A stretch of 64,000 nt of DNA from JAGPUQ01 sp963708735 (GCA_963708735.1 CAVPTW010000036.1:62001-126000); one strand, 5' to 3'. Numbered from the stretch's first letter, positions 29,801 through 39,145 are shown. A program made the numbers and translations. Notes: generated by a model from the sequence alone, not told the origin.

Positions 29801-30134
29801 TTTCATTGCCGTGTCGGGCGTGGCGACGCTCAACGGCCTGGTGCTGATGCAGGCGATCCGCGAACGCTTGACCGCAGGCGATTCGCCGCTGGAGGCCGCC
29901 GCTGGCGGCGCGGCCAGTCGCCTGCGTGCGGTGCTGACCACGGCGCTGGTGGCCATCGTCGGTTTCATTCCGATGGCGATCGCGACCGGCTCCGGGGCCG
30001 AAGTGCAGAAGCCGCTGGCCACCGTCGTCATCGGCGGCCTGATCACGGCCACTGTATTGACCCTGCTGGTGCTGCCTACCTTCGCCGCACGAGCTGCGAA
30101 GCCAAAGACCCGTAAAGGGGGAGCACGCACATGA
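26868..30134 (+). CDS. czcA: heavy-metal RND transporter, CusA/CzcA family
   Basis: Proton-driven inner-membrane pump that exports divalent metals. The 1088-residue protein has the 12-helix RND layout with two periplasmic domains. The proton-relay motif of heavy-metal RND pumps is intact in helix 4 (LDFGILVDGAVIVIE, about residues 423-437). A His-rich loop (HEHEHEHVHEHGHD) lies at about residues 544-557, in the cytoplasmic loop between the two halves, encoded by near-perfect repeats of GAACAT. The stop overlaps the start of the downstream ATPase by 4 bp, so they are translationally coupled. Confidence 0.95.
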   Translation: MFKFIIETAVRFRWAVVFVATLLVVYGLFQLSKLPIDAVPDITNRQVQINTIAPALAPGQIERQVTYPLETALAGIPGLTSTRSISRNGFSQVTAIFTDQTDIYFARQQVAERMREVEEELPEGVTPMMSPVTTGLGEVLMWTVDFTPFDPANVGQPNEPGWQANEVYLTPEGDRLTTPEERATYLRTVQDWIIAPQMRSAPGLAGVDTIGGYVKEYAIRPNAEQLAAYGLGLGDLVQALERSNVQAGAGFIQRAGEGLIVRTDALAQTVDDLAQAPVANRNGFVIRVSDVASVGLGQAPRLGAATRDGHEAVLGTALMIADGNSRTVAQAAAERLAEVNRSLPPNIVAEPVLDRSELVNSTIKTVAKNLTEGALLVIAVLFLLLGNFRAAAITALVIPLSFLFAVIGMNRFGISGNLMSLGALDFGILVDGAVIVIEATLLMLGQKRAELGRALSAGERLGVAIQAARKMVRPAAFGQTIILLVFAPILTLEGVEGKTFQPMAATLMLALVGAFILSFTFVPAMAALFVREPKTKSQHIPEQEHEHEHEHVHEHGHDGEHETRLIRYVRGKVEPVIRIAVTRPRAVLAGAVLMLAIGSVAFISLGREFMPTLDEGNLAMQALRVPSASLEQSLSMQLALERALTSEPEVRTIFSRTGTAEAAIDPMPINISDSVIVLKPRSEWPDRSLDKEELISRLESIVGNQIGNAFEFSQPIQLRFNELISGVRTDLAVMVFGDDFDILQRTADQVALKLRGVEGAADVRVEQVSGLPTLTVRVDHAAAAQYGLTAADVSEAVATGIGGTSAGKIFEGDRRFDVVIRFDEDARNGPAQLAALPIVAPDGTVVPLSSVAQIGVSEGPNQISRNNGSRRIVVQANVRGRDLGGFVGEAQTAVADVLLPAGVYLTWGGQFENLQRAEARLALVIPVVFLLIGSLLYMALGTIREAALVFVCVPLALVGGALALMLRGMPFSVSAAVGFIAVSGVATLNGLVLMQAIRERLTAGDSPLEAAAGGAASRLRAVLTTALVAIVGFIPMAIATGSGAEVQKPLATVVIGGLITATVLTLLVLPTFAARAAKPKTRKGGART

Positions 30135-32577
30135 CGAGCAAGCTGCGTCTCGATCTCCCCATCCTGCTGCCGAACATTTTGCACGACGCCGATGCCTGCG
30201 TGGGGCGCCTCTTGGCCGAGCTGCGGGGCCAGACTGGAGTAGAGGACGTCCATGTCCAAAGCGATAGCGCCCAAGCAACGCATCAACTCTGTATCCACTA
30301 TGACCCTGACACGTTACCGCTCGTGCGTATCCGCGAATTGGTCGAGGTTGCAGGTGCGCGCATCACCGAACAGTTCGGCCATCTCGTCTGGGACGTCGAG
30401 GGCATTACCCACCAGCGGCGGGCGCGAACGGTAACCGAACAGCTACTGGCGCTAACCGGTGTGCTCGAAGCCGAGATCAGTGTCGGCGGCGTGGTACGGC
30501 TGGAATTTGACCGCAAGCAGACGTCAGAGGATGACATTCGTGCAGCGCTGGCAGAAGCCGGGGTGGACCGCAAGCCCGAAACACATCGGCACGAGGCGGA
30601 CGGCGACCGACGCAAGAGCGGCGAGGATACCGACCACCGCCATGGCGGCATCTTCGGCGCCAATAGCGAGCTGATCTTCTCCCTGATCTGCGGTGCACTC
30701 CTCGCCACGGGGTTCGCAATCGAAAAACTGACGCCTGTGCCAGGTTGGCTGCCGCTCGCCTGCTATTTCGGCGCGTACTTCTTCGGCGGCTTCTACACCG
30801 TCGGAGAAGCGTTACAGAACCTGAAGCTCAAACGTTTCGAGATCGACACGCTGATGCTGGTCGCCGCGGCCGGCGCGGCGGCGCTCGGGGCATGGGCCGA
30901 AGGTGCGCTGCTGCTGTTCCTGTTCAGCCTCGGTCATTCACTCGAACACTACGCCATGGGTCGCGCCAAGCGCGCGATCGAAGCGCTCGCCGAACTTGCT
31001 CCGGCGACCGCAAAGGTTCGTCGTGGCGACACGATCATGGATGTTGCAGTGGAGACACTGGCGCTGGGCGATATCGTGATCGTCCTCCCCAATGAGCGCC
31101 TGCCGGCAGACGGGTTCGTGGTGTCAGGTGAAAGCAGCGTCGATCAGGCTCCCGTCACCGGAGAGAGTGTGCCAGTCGATAAACGTCCAGTCCCCGACCG
31201 CGCGGAAGCCACTGCACGGCCCGATCTGCTGGATACGGCGCATCGCGTGTTCGCAGGCACCATCAATGGCTCTGGCGCGATCGAGATCGTGGTGACCAAA
31301 CGTTCCTCGGAGAGCGCACTGGCGCGCATCGTGAAAATGGTCAGCGAAGCTGAGACGCGAAAATCGCCGACCCAGCGTTTCACCGATCGATTCGAGCGTA
31401 TTTTCGTTCCGGCAGTGCTGGCGCTGGCCGTGTTGCTGCTGTTCGCGTGGGTCGTCGTGGACGAGCCATTCCGGGATAGCTTCTATCGCGCGATGGCCGT
31501 TCTGGTCGCAGCCAGCCCTTGCGCACTCGCCATCGCCACGCCGAGCGCCGTGCTTTCCGGTATCGCCCGCGCTGCACGGGGCGGTGTTCTGATCAAAGGT
31601 GGCGCTCCACTCGAAAAGCTCGGATCGCTTAATGCGCTCGCGTTTGACAAGACCGGCACGCTCACAGAAGGACGACCACGCATCACTGACGTCTCACCGG
31701 CACCCGACATTGACGAGGCCGAGTTACTGGCAACGGCGGTTGCGGTCGAGGCACTAAGCGATCATCCCCTGGCCCGGCGATTGTGCGCGACGGCACGCAA
31801 CGTCTTGGCGGTGCGCCTCTGCCTACTGCGTCCGGGCTTCGCAGCCTGACCGGACAGGGCGTGGTCGCTCGGATCGAAGACGATACGGTGCAGATCGGCA
31901 AGGCCGAGATGTTCGGCGCTGATGGCCTGCCACCCTTGTCGGAGTCTGTTGCCGCCGCTGTCGAACAGCTCCGCAACGAGGGGCGGACCACCATGGTGGT
32001 CCGCCGGAATGGGCGCGACCTTGGCGTGATCGGCCTCATGGATACACCACGCGCGTCCGCACGGTCTGCGCTTGAGCGACTACGGAAGATCGGCATCACC
32101 CGCATGATCATGCTCTCCGGCGACAACCAGCGAGTCGCTGATGCTGTCGCCAAGCAAGTCGGCCTGGATGAGGCGTGGGGCGACCTGATGCCGGAAGACA
32201 AGGTGGAGGCGATCGAGAAGCTTCGAGAAGCCGGTGAGGTCGCGATGGTTGGCGATGGCGTCAACGATGCTCCAGCCATGGCCAATGCAACCGTGGGGAT
32301 CGCCATGGGCGCGGCAGGATCGGACGTAGCGCTGGAAACGGCCGACGTTGCCCTGATGGCCGACGACCTCTCCCATCTGCCGTTCGCCGTCGGACTCAGC
32401 CGACAAGCGCGCATGATCATTCGGCAGAACCTGTTCATCAGTCTTGGCGTCGTGGCATTACTGGTGCCTGCGACGATCCTGGGGCTCGGCATCGGTCCAG
32501 CGGTTGCGGCCCATGAAGGCTCGACGCTGGTAGTTGTGTTCAACGCGCTCAGGCTGCTTGCCTATCGGGAGAGATAA
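30131..32577 (+). pseudogene. P1B-4-type metal ATPase (CzcP-like), interrupted by a one-base frameshift
   Basis: A heavy-metal P-type ATPase coupled to czcA. Visible features are a degenerate N-terminal metal-binding region without CxxC, a short His-rich stretch, the phosphatase motif TGES, the transport motif ASPCALAIATPS (SPC, as in Zn/Co-exporting P1B-4 pumps), DKTGT, and after the break GDGVNDAPAM and the HEGST motif. The reading frame from 30131 shifts at about 31776-31778 and ends early at 31849; the rest is in another frame to 32577. Restoring one G in the GGCCCGG run would give the family-like segment LARAIVRDG. It is either a recently inactivated gene or a sequencing error. Full length would be about 815 residues. 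Confidence 0.85.
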
Positions 32578-32624
32578 ATCGGCGATGCGTGCTGCACGAG
32601 TCACGCACAAATAGGAGGCGCTCC

Positions 32625-33509
32625 ATGGAACTACGCCATCTTCGATGCTTCATTGCCGTGGCTGAAGAACGCAGCTTCAGTCGGGCCGCTGAGCGCCTGC
32701 ACATCGAGCAATCTCCTCTTTCACGCACTATCAAGAAGCTCGAATCCGATCTAGGCGTTGTTCTGTTCCAACGCACGTCTCGCGGCACACGCCTGACGTG
32801 GGCCGGCGAGGTCTTTCTGGAAGATGCCCGCCGCGTCCTTGTTACCCTAGAACAGGCGAAGACCAACGCAAAGGCCGCTGCAACCGGCTATCGCGGCACT
32901 TTGCGTGTAGCCCTATCTGACGGCATCGCCCGAACCCGTCTAAGCGCATTGCTCGCCCTGTGCAGAGAAGAGGAGCCGGAAGTCGAGATACGGCTATTTG
33001 AAATGCCGTTTTCCCAACAGCTACAGGGCTTACGCCATGATCTGTACGATGTCGGTTTCACCCTGGCCGATGCAGTCGCGCCTGGCATCATTGCTCAGGC
33101 AGTTTGGCGTGATCCATTGGTGGTGGCTGTTCCAGCCAGACATCCATTGCTGGCGCACAAGCACTTGCCACTGAATGAAGTGGTGAACTACCCCTTGGTG
33201 CTGTGCCATCCCGAAGTCTGCGAGGGCTGCAACCAACAGTTGGAACGTCTGCTTCGCTCGGTCGATGCGGAGCCCACCGTTGTTGAGCGAGTAGCCTCGC
33301 ATGACCTGATGTTGGCACTGGTAGCGGCCGGCTATGGAGTCGGATTTTCCAGTGCGGCGCACATCGAAGCTTGCAGGAGCACGGATGTGATCGCGCGTCC
33401 TCTGGCCGAACGCGCCTTTACGTTCACGACCTACCTGCTAAGACCCGACAACGAGCCGTCCGAACAGTTGAGCAGCTTTATTCGTCGGGTCAGCAAGGTC
33501 GCCACGTAA
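32625..33509 (+). CDS. LysR-family transcriptional regulator
   Basis: A 294-residue LysR regulator in the metal block. The winged helix-turn-helix is MELRHLRCFIAVAEERSFSRAA and SPLSRTIKKLESDLG, with LFQRTSRGTRLT; the effector domain follows. It has an unusual pair of cysteines in LCHPEVCEGCNQQ that could sense metal or redox state, although other LysR proteins share similar wording. AGGAGG lies nine bases before the ATG at 32625. It sits 47 bp after the czcP-like gene on the same strand; the gene it controls is not evident. Confidence 0.87.
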   Translation: MELRHLRCFIAVAEERSFSRAAERLHIEQSPLSRTIKKLESDLGVVLFQRTSRGTRLTWAGEVFLEDARRVLVTLEQAKTNAKAAATGYRGTLRVALSDGIARTRLSALLALCREEEPEVEIRLFEMPFSQQLQGLRHDLYDVGFTLADAVAPGIIAQAVWRDPLVVAVPARHPLLAHKHLPLNEVVNYPLVLCHPEVCEGCNQQLERLLRSVDAEPTVVERVASHDLMLALVAAGYGVGFSSAAHIEACRSTDVIARPLAERAFTFTTYLLRPDNEPSEQLSSFIRRVSKVAT

Positions 33510-34038
33510 ATTCGGCGATGCAAAGTCGTTGCCTTTTAGGTCTCCATCAAGACCTGCGTGGTATGTGTCGTCGCGTTCTTCGCTGCCAGACTGCAATCAG
33601 CGCGGTATGCGTATGCACTCGGGCTTTATAGACGTGGACCGGCATCACACGCACACCCAGCGACGCCCATTCAAGAATCCGCTGTAGGCTGTCGCCCAGG
33701 TCAGCCTTGAGACCTTTCAGGTCTGGACCCCGCCTGTGGAGCACGATGAATCTCATCAAGACCTTTCTGGTCTTTACGGTGCCGTGACAAGCAAGAAAAC
33801 TCCAAGGTCCGCAACTAACCAACACCAACCGGGAGGCGGAAGCACTTGGCTACGATGAAATCAGGACTGTCAGCGAAATGGCAGGAATCGAAGAAGTTGA
33901 GGATACAGCGCCCTGACATATCCTCATAGCGACTAGCCACCCTACCAGTCCTACCCTTGCCGGATCGCGCTCAAGCAGCGATAGCGGCATGACGACATCC
34001 GTCCAAGTGAAACCTGGAAGCACTGTCGGAGGAGACGG
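33510..34038. other. 529-bp spacer with three AGACC/GGTCT inverted repeats
   Basis: No confident gene is present. Three short perfect inverted repeats share the same arm sequence: 33538-33555 (AGGTCT/AGACCT), 33710-33724 (AGACCT/AGGTCT) and 33758-33774 (AAGACC/GGTCTT). A minus-strand open frame at 33547-33756 overlaps them. The last 200 bp before 34039 hold the likely promoter and ribosome site (GGAGGAGACGG) of the next gene. Confidence 0.55.
33547..33756 (-). CDS. possible small protein, unrecognised
   Basis: A 69-residue open frame starting MRFIVLHRRGPDLKGLK, basic, with no membrane segment. Composition looks protein-like and a weak AAGG lies before the ATG, but I recognise no family. It overlaps two complete inverted repeats and part of a third, so it may be only a chance open frame. 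Confidence 0.25.
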   Translation of the reverse strand: MRFIVLHRRGPDLKGLKADLGDSLQRILEWASLGVRVMPVHVYKARVHTHTALIAVWQRRTRRHIPRRS

Positions 34039-34806
34039 ATGGCTGGCACAGAAACGCGCAAGACAGGCGCCCTTCACCATTCCAAGGTGTTTTATCGTCC
34101 CATCGAGGCCGCCATCCGCTGGAGCAGGCTGACCCGGTTTGAACCCCGCATTCTCGACACATTGGGCGCCAGGCCAATACCCGATCCAGACGACTTTCCG
34201 AGATGGCCGATGCTTCGCCTCAACACCGAGCGCATATTCGACGCGATCAGGAATGACGATCTCCCGTATGGCAAAGCCGGCATTACCTGCGACGATCCTT
34301 CACTGATCGATGATCCAGATCTCACCGTTCGGCACGTCGATCTCAAGACATGGATGTCGCGCTTCTATCCCGACCAGAGACCTGCCTTTCTTTTCGATGC
34401 GATAGAGCGCCGGCTCCACCCGGCGGTCAGCATCGAAACCGTCCAGGCGCTGCTTGCCGAACAGGAAGCGCTCAGGATTCGCCTCGCGGACCGCGAACAA
34501 TCCTTCAGCACGCTGCATGAGCAACATGAGCTGCTGTGCCGGCAGGCCGAGAGCTGGGACTCGGCAGGTCGCGAGGTCACGCCCCGGAGCGAAACAACTT
34601 ATCTCAATATCGTTGGCGGGCTACTGACTTTGCTGCTCGGCAAGTCACCGGGCGGCAGCCCCTACTCGTCGTTCGAGACCATGGATTCCGTCATCAGCGC
34701 ATTGCTTGCCCACTACGAAGGCCGGCCCGGAATCAGCGAGCGCACTCTATGGGCAAAATTCTCTGCGGCAAGGCGGCATCTGGACGCCAGCGATCGTCGA
34801 CGGTAG
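34039..34806 (+). CDS. conserved ICE-associated hypothetical protein
   Basis: A 255-residue soluble protein I cannot assign. It begins MAGTETRKTGALHHSKVFYRPIEAAIRW in the usual way of cytosolic proteins, has an acidic middle, a possible coiled coil at about residues 139-175 (LLAEQEALRIRLADREQS) and a basic C-terminus (GISERTLWAKFSAARRHLD) that resembles a helix-turn-helix recognition helix. GGAGGAGACGG precedes the ATG. A diverged 3' fragment of the same gene lies immediately upstream of alpA at 38633-38779, which suggests the gene originally adjoined the alpA-parA-parB block of the ICE. Confidence 0.7.
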   Translation: MAGTETRKTGALHHSKVFYRPIEAAIRWSRLTRFEPRILDTLGARPIPDPDDFPRWPMLRLNTERIFDAIRNDDLPYGKAGITCDDPSLIDDPDLTVRHVDLKTWMSRFYPDQRPAFLFDAIERRLHPAVSIETVQALLAEQEALRIRLADREQSFSTLHEQHELLCRQAESWDSAGREVTPRSETTYLNIVGGLLTLLLGKSPGGSPYSSFETMDSVISALLAHYEGRPGISERTLWAKFSAARRHLDASDRRR

Positions 34807-34820
34807 TTGCAGTCGAACCG
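34731..34820 (+). repeat. 90-bp direct repeat, copy 1
   Basis: Matches 38704-38793 at 87 of 90 positions by eye. This copy covers the last 25 codons and stop of the hypothetical gene at 34039-34806 plus 14 bp beyond. The two copies enclose the cadR-cadA-methyltransferase block. Confidence 0.9.
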
Positions 34821-34915
34821 CCCTCGGATGGCAGCTCGTCAAGGAACAAACGCGAAATGCTGTGGTATCACAGAGCCTGTGCCTGCGAGGCTCTACTCTT
34901 GGCCCCCTTCTGGGG

Positions 34916-35428
34916 TTAACTGGCGTGTCGACCACCTGTGCGCGTCGGGCGCACGTCGTTTAGCACATCCCCTGCAGCAACCAACAGTTCGGCCTGCGGA
35001 TTGGGATTCCGAAGGTCGGCGTCGTGGCAATCGCCATCTGACAACCCCTGCAAGATGCCGCACGCTTCCACCGGCCGAGCACCCGAGCACGTCTCGCGCA
35101 GTGCGAGCAAGTGCCGTTTCAACTGCAACAGCGCCTCCATGCGGACTTCCACCTGCTGGATATGAGCGTCCAGCAGCGCATTGACCTCGCCACAATCCCG
35201 AGTCGGGCTATCTCGCAGGCCCAATAGCGTCCGGATCTCGCTCAGCGACATGTCGAGAGAACGGCAGTGGCGGATGAAACGCAAGCGCTCGACATGTGCG
35301 GCGCCGTACAACCGGAAGTTGCCGTCGCTGCGTGCGGGCTCTGGCAACAACCCTTCCTTCTCGTAGTAGCGGATGGTCACGACCTCGCATCCTGTCCGCT
35401 TCGCAAGCTCTCCAATCTTGATTTCCAT
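34916..35428 (-). CDS. cadR: MerR-family Cd/Pb/Zn-responsive regulator
   Basis: A 170-residue MerR-type activator. The N-terminal helix-turn-helix reads IGELAKRTGCEVVTIRYYEKEGLLPEP, followed by the dimerisation helix and a C-terminal metal-binding loop with cysteines in CGEVN, ETCSGARPVEACG and DCHD, matching the Cys positions used by CadR and PbrR proteins. It is divergent from the cadmium-type ATPase, with a MerR-type promoter between them. The C-terminus is about 25 residues longer than most CadR proteins and contains extra Asp, Cys and His residues. Confidence 0.88.
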   Translation of the reverse strand: MEIKIGELAKRTGCEVVTIRYYEKEGLLPEPARSDGNFRLYGAAHVERLRFIRHCRSLDMSLSEIRTLLGLRDSPTRDCGEVNALLDAHIQQVEVRMEALLQLKRHLLALRETCSGARPVEACGILQGLSDGDCHDADLRNPNPQAELLVAAGDVLNDVRPTRTGGRHAS

Positions 35429-35450
35429 AACTCATCTACCCATCTATCGC

Positions 35451-35481
35451 TTGACTCTATAGTAACTATAGGGATTCTAAT
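35451..35481 (+). promoter_or_regulatory. MerR-type promoter-operator for cadA
   Basis: TTGACT at 35451 and TCTAAT at 35476 are separated by 19 bp, the long spacer typical of MerR-controlled promoters. The spacer holds the dyad CTATAGTAACTATAG, which closely matches the PbrR/CadR operators I know. The regulator gene is divergent, so it probably binds here and activates the ATPase gene on metal exposure. Confidence 0.85.
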
Positions 35482-35517
35482 GAGCAACATAGATGACCCA
35501 TTTGACGGAACTTATCC

Positions 35518-37921
35518 ATGAGCGAACCCAGCCCAAAAGGGTGTGACTGTGCGGCCACACCGATCCTTCCAGCCGCAACGCAAGCCCGACCTATCGCCGA
35601 GTCGGCCGAGGCTGTCTACCGCATCGAGAACATGGATTGCCCGACTGAAGAGGCATTGATCCGAAGCAAACTAAGCGGCCTATCGGGTGTGATCGGACTC
35701 GACTTCAATCTGATGCAGCGCACCTTGGCTGTGCGACATGAACTGCCTTCGCTGCTGCCGGTTGAGCAAGCTCTGATGACGATCGGCATGCAAGCTGTAC
35801 GCATGGATGCAGCCGTGGCCGGGCAGACCACCAGATTATCCATTGCCAAGATGGATTGCCCGACCGAAGAAACGCTGATCCGTAACAAGCTGGCAACCGT
35901 GGCCGGCGTCTCCGATCTCGACTTCAATCTGGTGCAACGCACCCTGTCCGTGCGTCATGCCGACCACGCACTGCCGGACGTGCTCGCCGCACTGCACGCG
36001 CTTGGATTCGAGGCACTGGTGCTTGAGGCAGCGGACACCGCCACATCGACTGCCCCGGCGACAACACCTACCAAGTGGTGGCCGCTTGTCGTCTCCCTAG
36101 TGGCGGCATCGGCAGCGGAGGTCGTCTACTGGCTTCATGACGGCAACCACTGGTCAGTCGTCGCTCTGGCGCTCGTCGCCATTTTCACGGGAGGTCTCTC
36201 CACCTACAAGAAGGGCTGGATTGCGCTCAAGAACCTCAATCTCAACATGAACGCCCTGATGTCGATTGCCGTCACAGGCGCAATGCTGATCGGTCACTGG
36301 CCGGAAGCGGCGATGGTGATGGCGCTTTTCACGCTGGCCGAGGTGATCGAAGCCAGATCGCTGGATCGCGCCCGCAACGCCATTCGCGGGCTGCTCGACC
36401 TGGCCCCGGAAAAAGCCACCGTGCAACAACCCGACGACACATGGCGCGATGTGGACGCCAAGCAGGTCGCCATTGGCTCCCGTGTTCGAGTCAAACCGGG
36501 AGAGCGAATCGCCCTTGGATGGCGAAATACTGGTAGGACATTCCACGGTCAATCAGGCACCGATCACCGGCGAAAGCCTCCCGGTTGAGAAGACGCTTGG
36601 CGATCCGGTGTTCGCCGGCACGATCAACGAATCCGGTTCGTTCGAGTACCGCGTCACAGCCGTAGCCACCAACTCTACGCTAGCCCGCATCATCCATGCC
36701 GTAGAGGCCGCCCAAGGCAGCCGTGCGCCGACCCAGCGCTTTGTGGATCAGTTTGCCCGCTGGTACACACCCATCGTATTCGTCGTAGCCATCGTCGTCG
36801 CATTGGTGCCACCATTGTTCATGGGCGCCGCGTGGCTGGACTGGATTTACCGCGCGCTGGTTCTGCTGGTCGTTGCCTGTCCGTGCGCTCTTGTGATTTC
36901 CACGCCTGTCACCATCGTCAGCGGCCTGGCCGCCGCCGCACGCCGCGGCATTCTCATCAAGGGTGGCGTCTATCTGGAAGAGGGCCGCAAGCTGCGCTGG
37001 CTGGCGCTGGACAAGACCGGCACGATCACGCATGGCAAGCCCGCGCAATCCGATTTCGTGGCATGGCGCAGTACGCAGCCTGCCGGCAGCCGCAGCATTG
37101 CCGCGAGTCTGGCGGCCCGCTCAGACCATCCCGTATCCAAGGCTGTGGCGCAAGCCGCCAAGGCCGATGGGGTTGCCTTGCTCGAAGTTGCCGATTTCAC
37201 CGCGTTGCCCGGCAGGGGGGTAAGTGGCCGCATCGACGGTGAGACCTATCACCTCGGCAACCATCGGATGCTCGAAGAGCTGGGGCACTGCACGCCAGAA
37301 CTGGAACAGCGCATCTCCGCGATGGAAATCGAAGGCAAAACCGTGGTGATGCTGGTATGTACAAGTGGCGCGCAAGCTCTTATCGCGGTAGCGGACACCA
37401 TCAAGGACAGCAGCACGAGCGCCATCGGGGATCTGCATGCCCTGGGCATCAAAACCATGATGCTGACCGGCGACAACCCACATACGGCACAGGCCATTGC
37501 CAGGCAAGCCGGTATCGACCGCGCGCAGGGCAACCTATTGCCAGACGACAAACTGCGCGAGATCGAACAACTGGCGCGGACCGGGAAGGTCGGCATGGTG
37601 GGCGACGGCATCAACGATGCGCCCGCCTTGGCTCGCGCTGACATCGGCTTCGCGATGGGTGCCGCCGGTACCGACACGGCCATCGAAACGGCTGACGTAG
37701 CGCTGATGGACGACGACCTGCGCAAGATTCCGACGTTCATTCGCCTGTCACGTGCAACCGCGCACGTGCTGACGCAGAACATCGTGCTGGCTCTCGGCAT
37801 CAAAGCGGTCTTTCTTGCGCTCACTTTCTCGGGACACGCCACGATGTGGATGGCAGTGTTCGCCGACATGGGCGCAAGCCTGATTGTGGTGCTCAACGGA
37901 TTGCGTTTGCTGCGCCACTGA
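35518..37921 (+). pseudogene. cadA: P1B-2-type Cd/Zn/Pb ATPase, interrupted by a one-base frameshift
   Basis: A heavy-metal exporting ATPase under CadR control. Two N-terminal HMA domains carry MDCPTEEALIR (residue 38 on) and MDCPTEETLIR (about residue 111 on). The first frame runs from 35518 to 36588; the second, carrying TGESLPVEK, the CPC motif of VACPCALVIS, DKTGTITHGK and GDGINDAPAL, ends at 37921. The shift is at about 36511: removing one G from CGAATCGCCC would restore GERIPLDGE, the family consensus. Repaired length would be about 800 residues. As with the czcP-like gene, this may be real inactivation or a sequencing error. Confidence 0.87.
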
Positions 37922-37940
37922 TTCGCCAGGAGATAAAAGA

Positions 37941-38555
37941 ATGTCAGATCAACACTATTGGGAAAGCAAAGCGCGCATCTACGATCGAATCACCGCCCCG
38001 TTGGCGCGTCCTATGAAAAGCGCCGCTCTCCTTGCGGCGGATGCCGTCCGCGGCGAGAACCGGGTTCTTGAGGTTGCCGCCGGCACCGGCTTGTTCACCA
38101 CTGCTATCGCAGGTGCGGCACGCGAGGTCGTTGCGACGGATTACGCCACCGCAATGGTGGCCATACTGGCGAAACGAGTACAGGAGGCAGGGTTCCAGAA
38201 CGTCCGTTGCGAGCAAGCCGACATCAAAGCACTGCACTTTGATCGTGCCTCATTCGACTGTGTTGTCGCTGCGAACGTGCTGCACCTCATGCCTGACCTT
38301 GCCGCAACGCTTGCGGCGCTGAGACGGGTGCTACGACCAGATGGAAAACTCGTTGTGCCAACGTTCTGTCACGACGAAACCAGATTGGCTGCCGTCCTGT
38401 CGAGATTACTTTCGCTTACGGGCTTTCCCATCAAGCATCGCTTCTCCACCCGCTCGCTGTGCGAGGCCCTAGAAGCTGCCGGCGTGCGTGTCACACGCTT
38501 CACGACCTTACCGGGCCTTATTCCGGTTGGCTACGTCGAGGGCGTATTCGACTGA
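37941..38555 (+). CDS. class I SAM-dependent methyltransferase
   Basis: A 204-residue methyltransferase of the Methyltransf_11 type. Motif I is VLEVAAGTGLFTTA, followed by VATDYATAMVA and the post-I FDCVVAANVLHLMPD. It starts 20 bp after cadA, with AGGAGATAAA before the ATG, so it is in the cadA transcription unit. Similar genes follow cadA in other metal-resistance blocks, but the substrate is unknown. Confidence 0.8.
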   Translation: MSDQHYWESKARIYDRITAPLARPMKSAALLAADAVRGENRVLEVAAGTGLFTTAIAGAAREVVATDYATAMVAILAKRVQEAGFQNVRCEQADIKALHFDRASFDCVVAANVLHLMPDLAATLAALRRVLRPDGKLVVPTFCHDETRLAAVLSRLLSLTGFPIKHRFSTRSLCEALEAAGVRVTRFTTLPGLIPVGYVEGVFD

Positions 38556-38632
38556 GATTCAACCCCTGGCTATAAAGCAACCACAACTCGCCACGGAAGG
38601 CGTCGGTTGCCAGGGAGGTCGCGAGAGACAGA

Positions 38633-38779
38633 CCACACTCGTCATTCGAGACAACGGAACCCGTCATCAACGTGCTGCTCGTGCATTGCGAGGGTCACCC
38701 AAGAATCAGCGAGCGCACTCTATGGGCAAAATTCTCTGCGGCAAGGCGGCATCTGGACGCCAGCGATCGCCGACTGTAA
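38633..38779 (+). pseudogene. 3' fragment of the conserved hypothetical gene
   Basis: Reading from 38633 gives PHSSFETTEPVINVLL and ends ASDRRL, aligning with the last 48 residues of the protein at 34039-34806 (PYSSFETMDSVISALL to ASDRRR). The first half is diverged at amino acid level, while the last 25 codons are nearly identical in DNA. No start codon or remaining 5' part is present. It lies about 100 bp before alpA. Confidence 0.8.
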
Positions 38780-38793
38780 TTGCAGTCGAACCG
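38704..38793 (+). repeat. 90-bp direct repeat, copy 2
   Basis: Partner of 34731-34820, in the same orientation. It covers the end of the truncated gene fragment. The sharp change from diverged to near-identical sequence within a gene suggests recombination or gene conversion rather than simple descent. Confidence 0.9.
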
Positions 38794-38882
38794 TCTGCAG
38801 TTGCAGTGCAATCCGTTCCGATGCGCTATTGAATACGAGGCACTTTCCGAACAGCGCCGATGAGCGTCAAGGAGTGCCCACC

Positions 38883-39101
38883 ATGTCTTCGCAGACCACC
38901 GCCCCGGCGACGCCGGTTGAACGTCGCATCCTGCGCCGCGCCGAAGTCGAAGCCAAGACCGGCTTCAAGCGCGCACACATCTACAGCCTGATGAAAGAAG
39001 GCAGGTTCCCGAAGGCACTGCGTTTGGGCGTGCGCGCAGTGGGCTGGGACTCGACCGAGATCGACCAGTGGATCGCTGATCGCCTCAAAGAACGCGCCTG
39101 A
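38883..39101 (+). CDS. alpA: AlpA-family transcriptional regulator
   Basis: A 72-residue MerR-like winged-helix protein of the AlpA type, found at the start of the maintenance block in this ICE class. The key segment is RRAEVEAKTGFKRAHIYSLMKEGRFPKALRL, split across helix-turn-helix and wing, and VGWDSTEIDQWIADRL. AAGGAG lies upstream of the ATG. parA follows after 44 bp. AlpA proteins in phages and ICEs regulate excision genes, but the target here is not visible. Confidence 0.9.
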   Translation: MSSQTTAPATPVERRILRRAEVEAKTGFKRAHIYSLMKEGRFPKALRLGVRAVGWDSTEIDQWIADRLKERA

Positions 39102-39145
39102 CGCTTCTCCTTTTCCGGTTCATCCCATTCCGTGAGGAGAAGCCC

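Noticed and set aside
38607..39101. 164-residue frame as a longer version of alpA
   Set aside because: The extra N-terminus runs through the truncated gene fragment in another frame; the ATG at 38883 gives the normal AlpA length.
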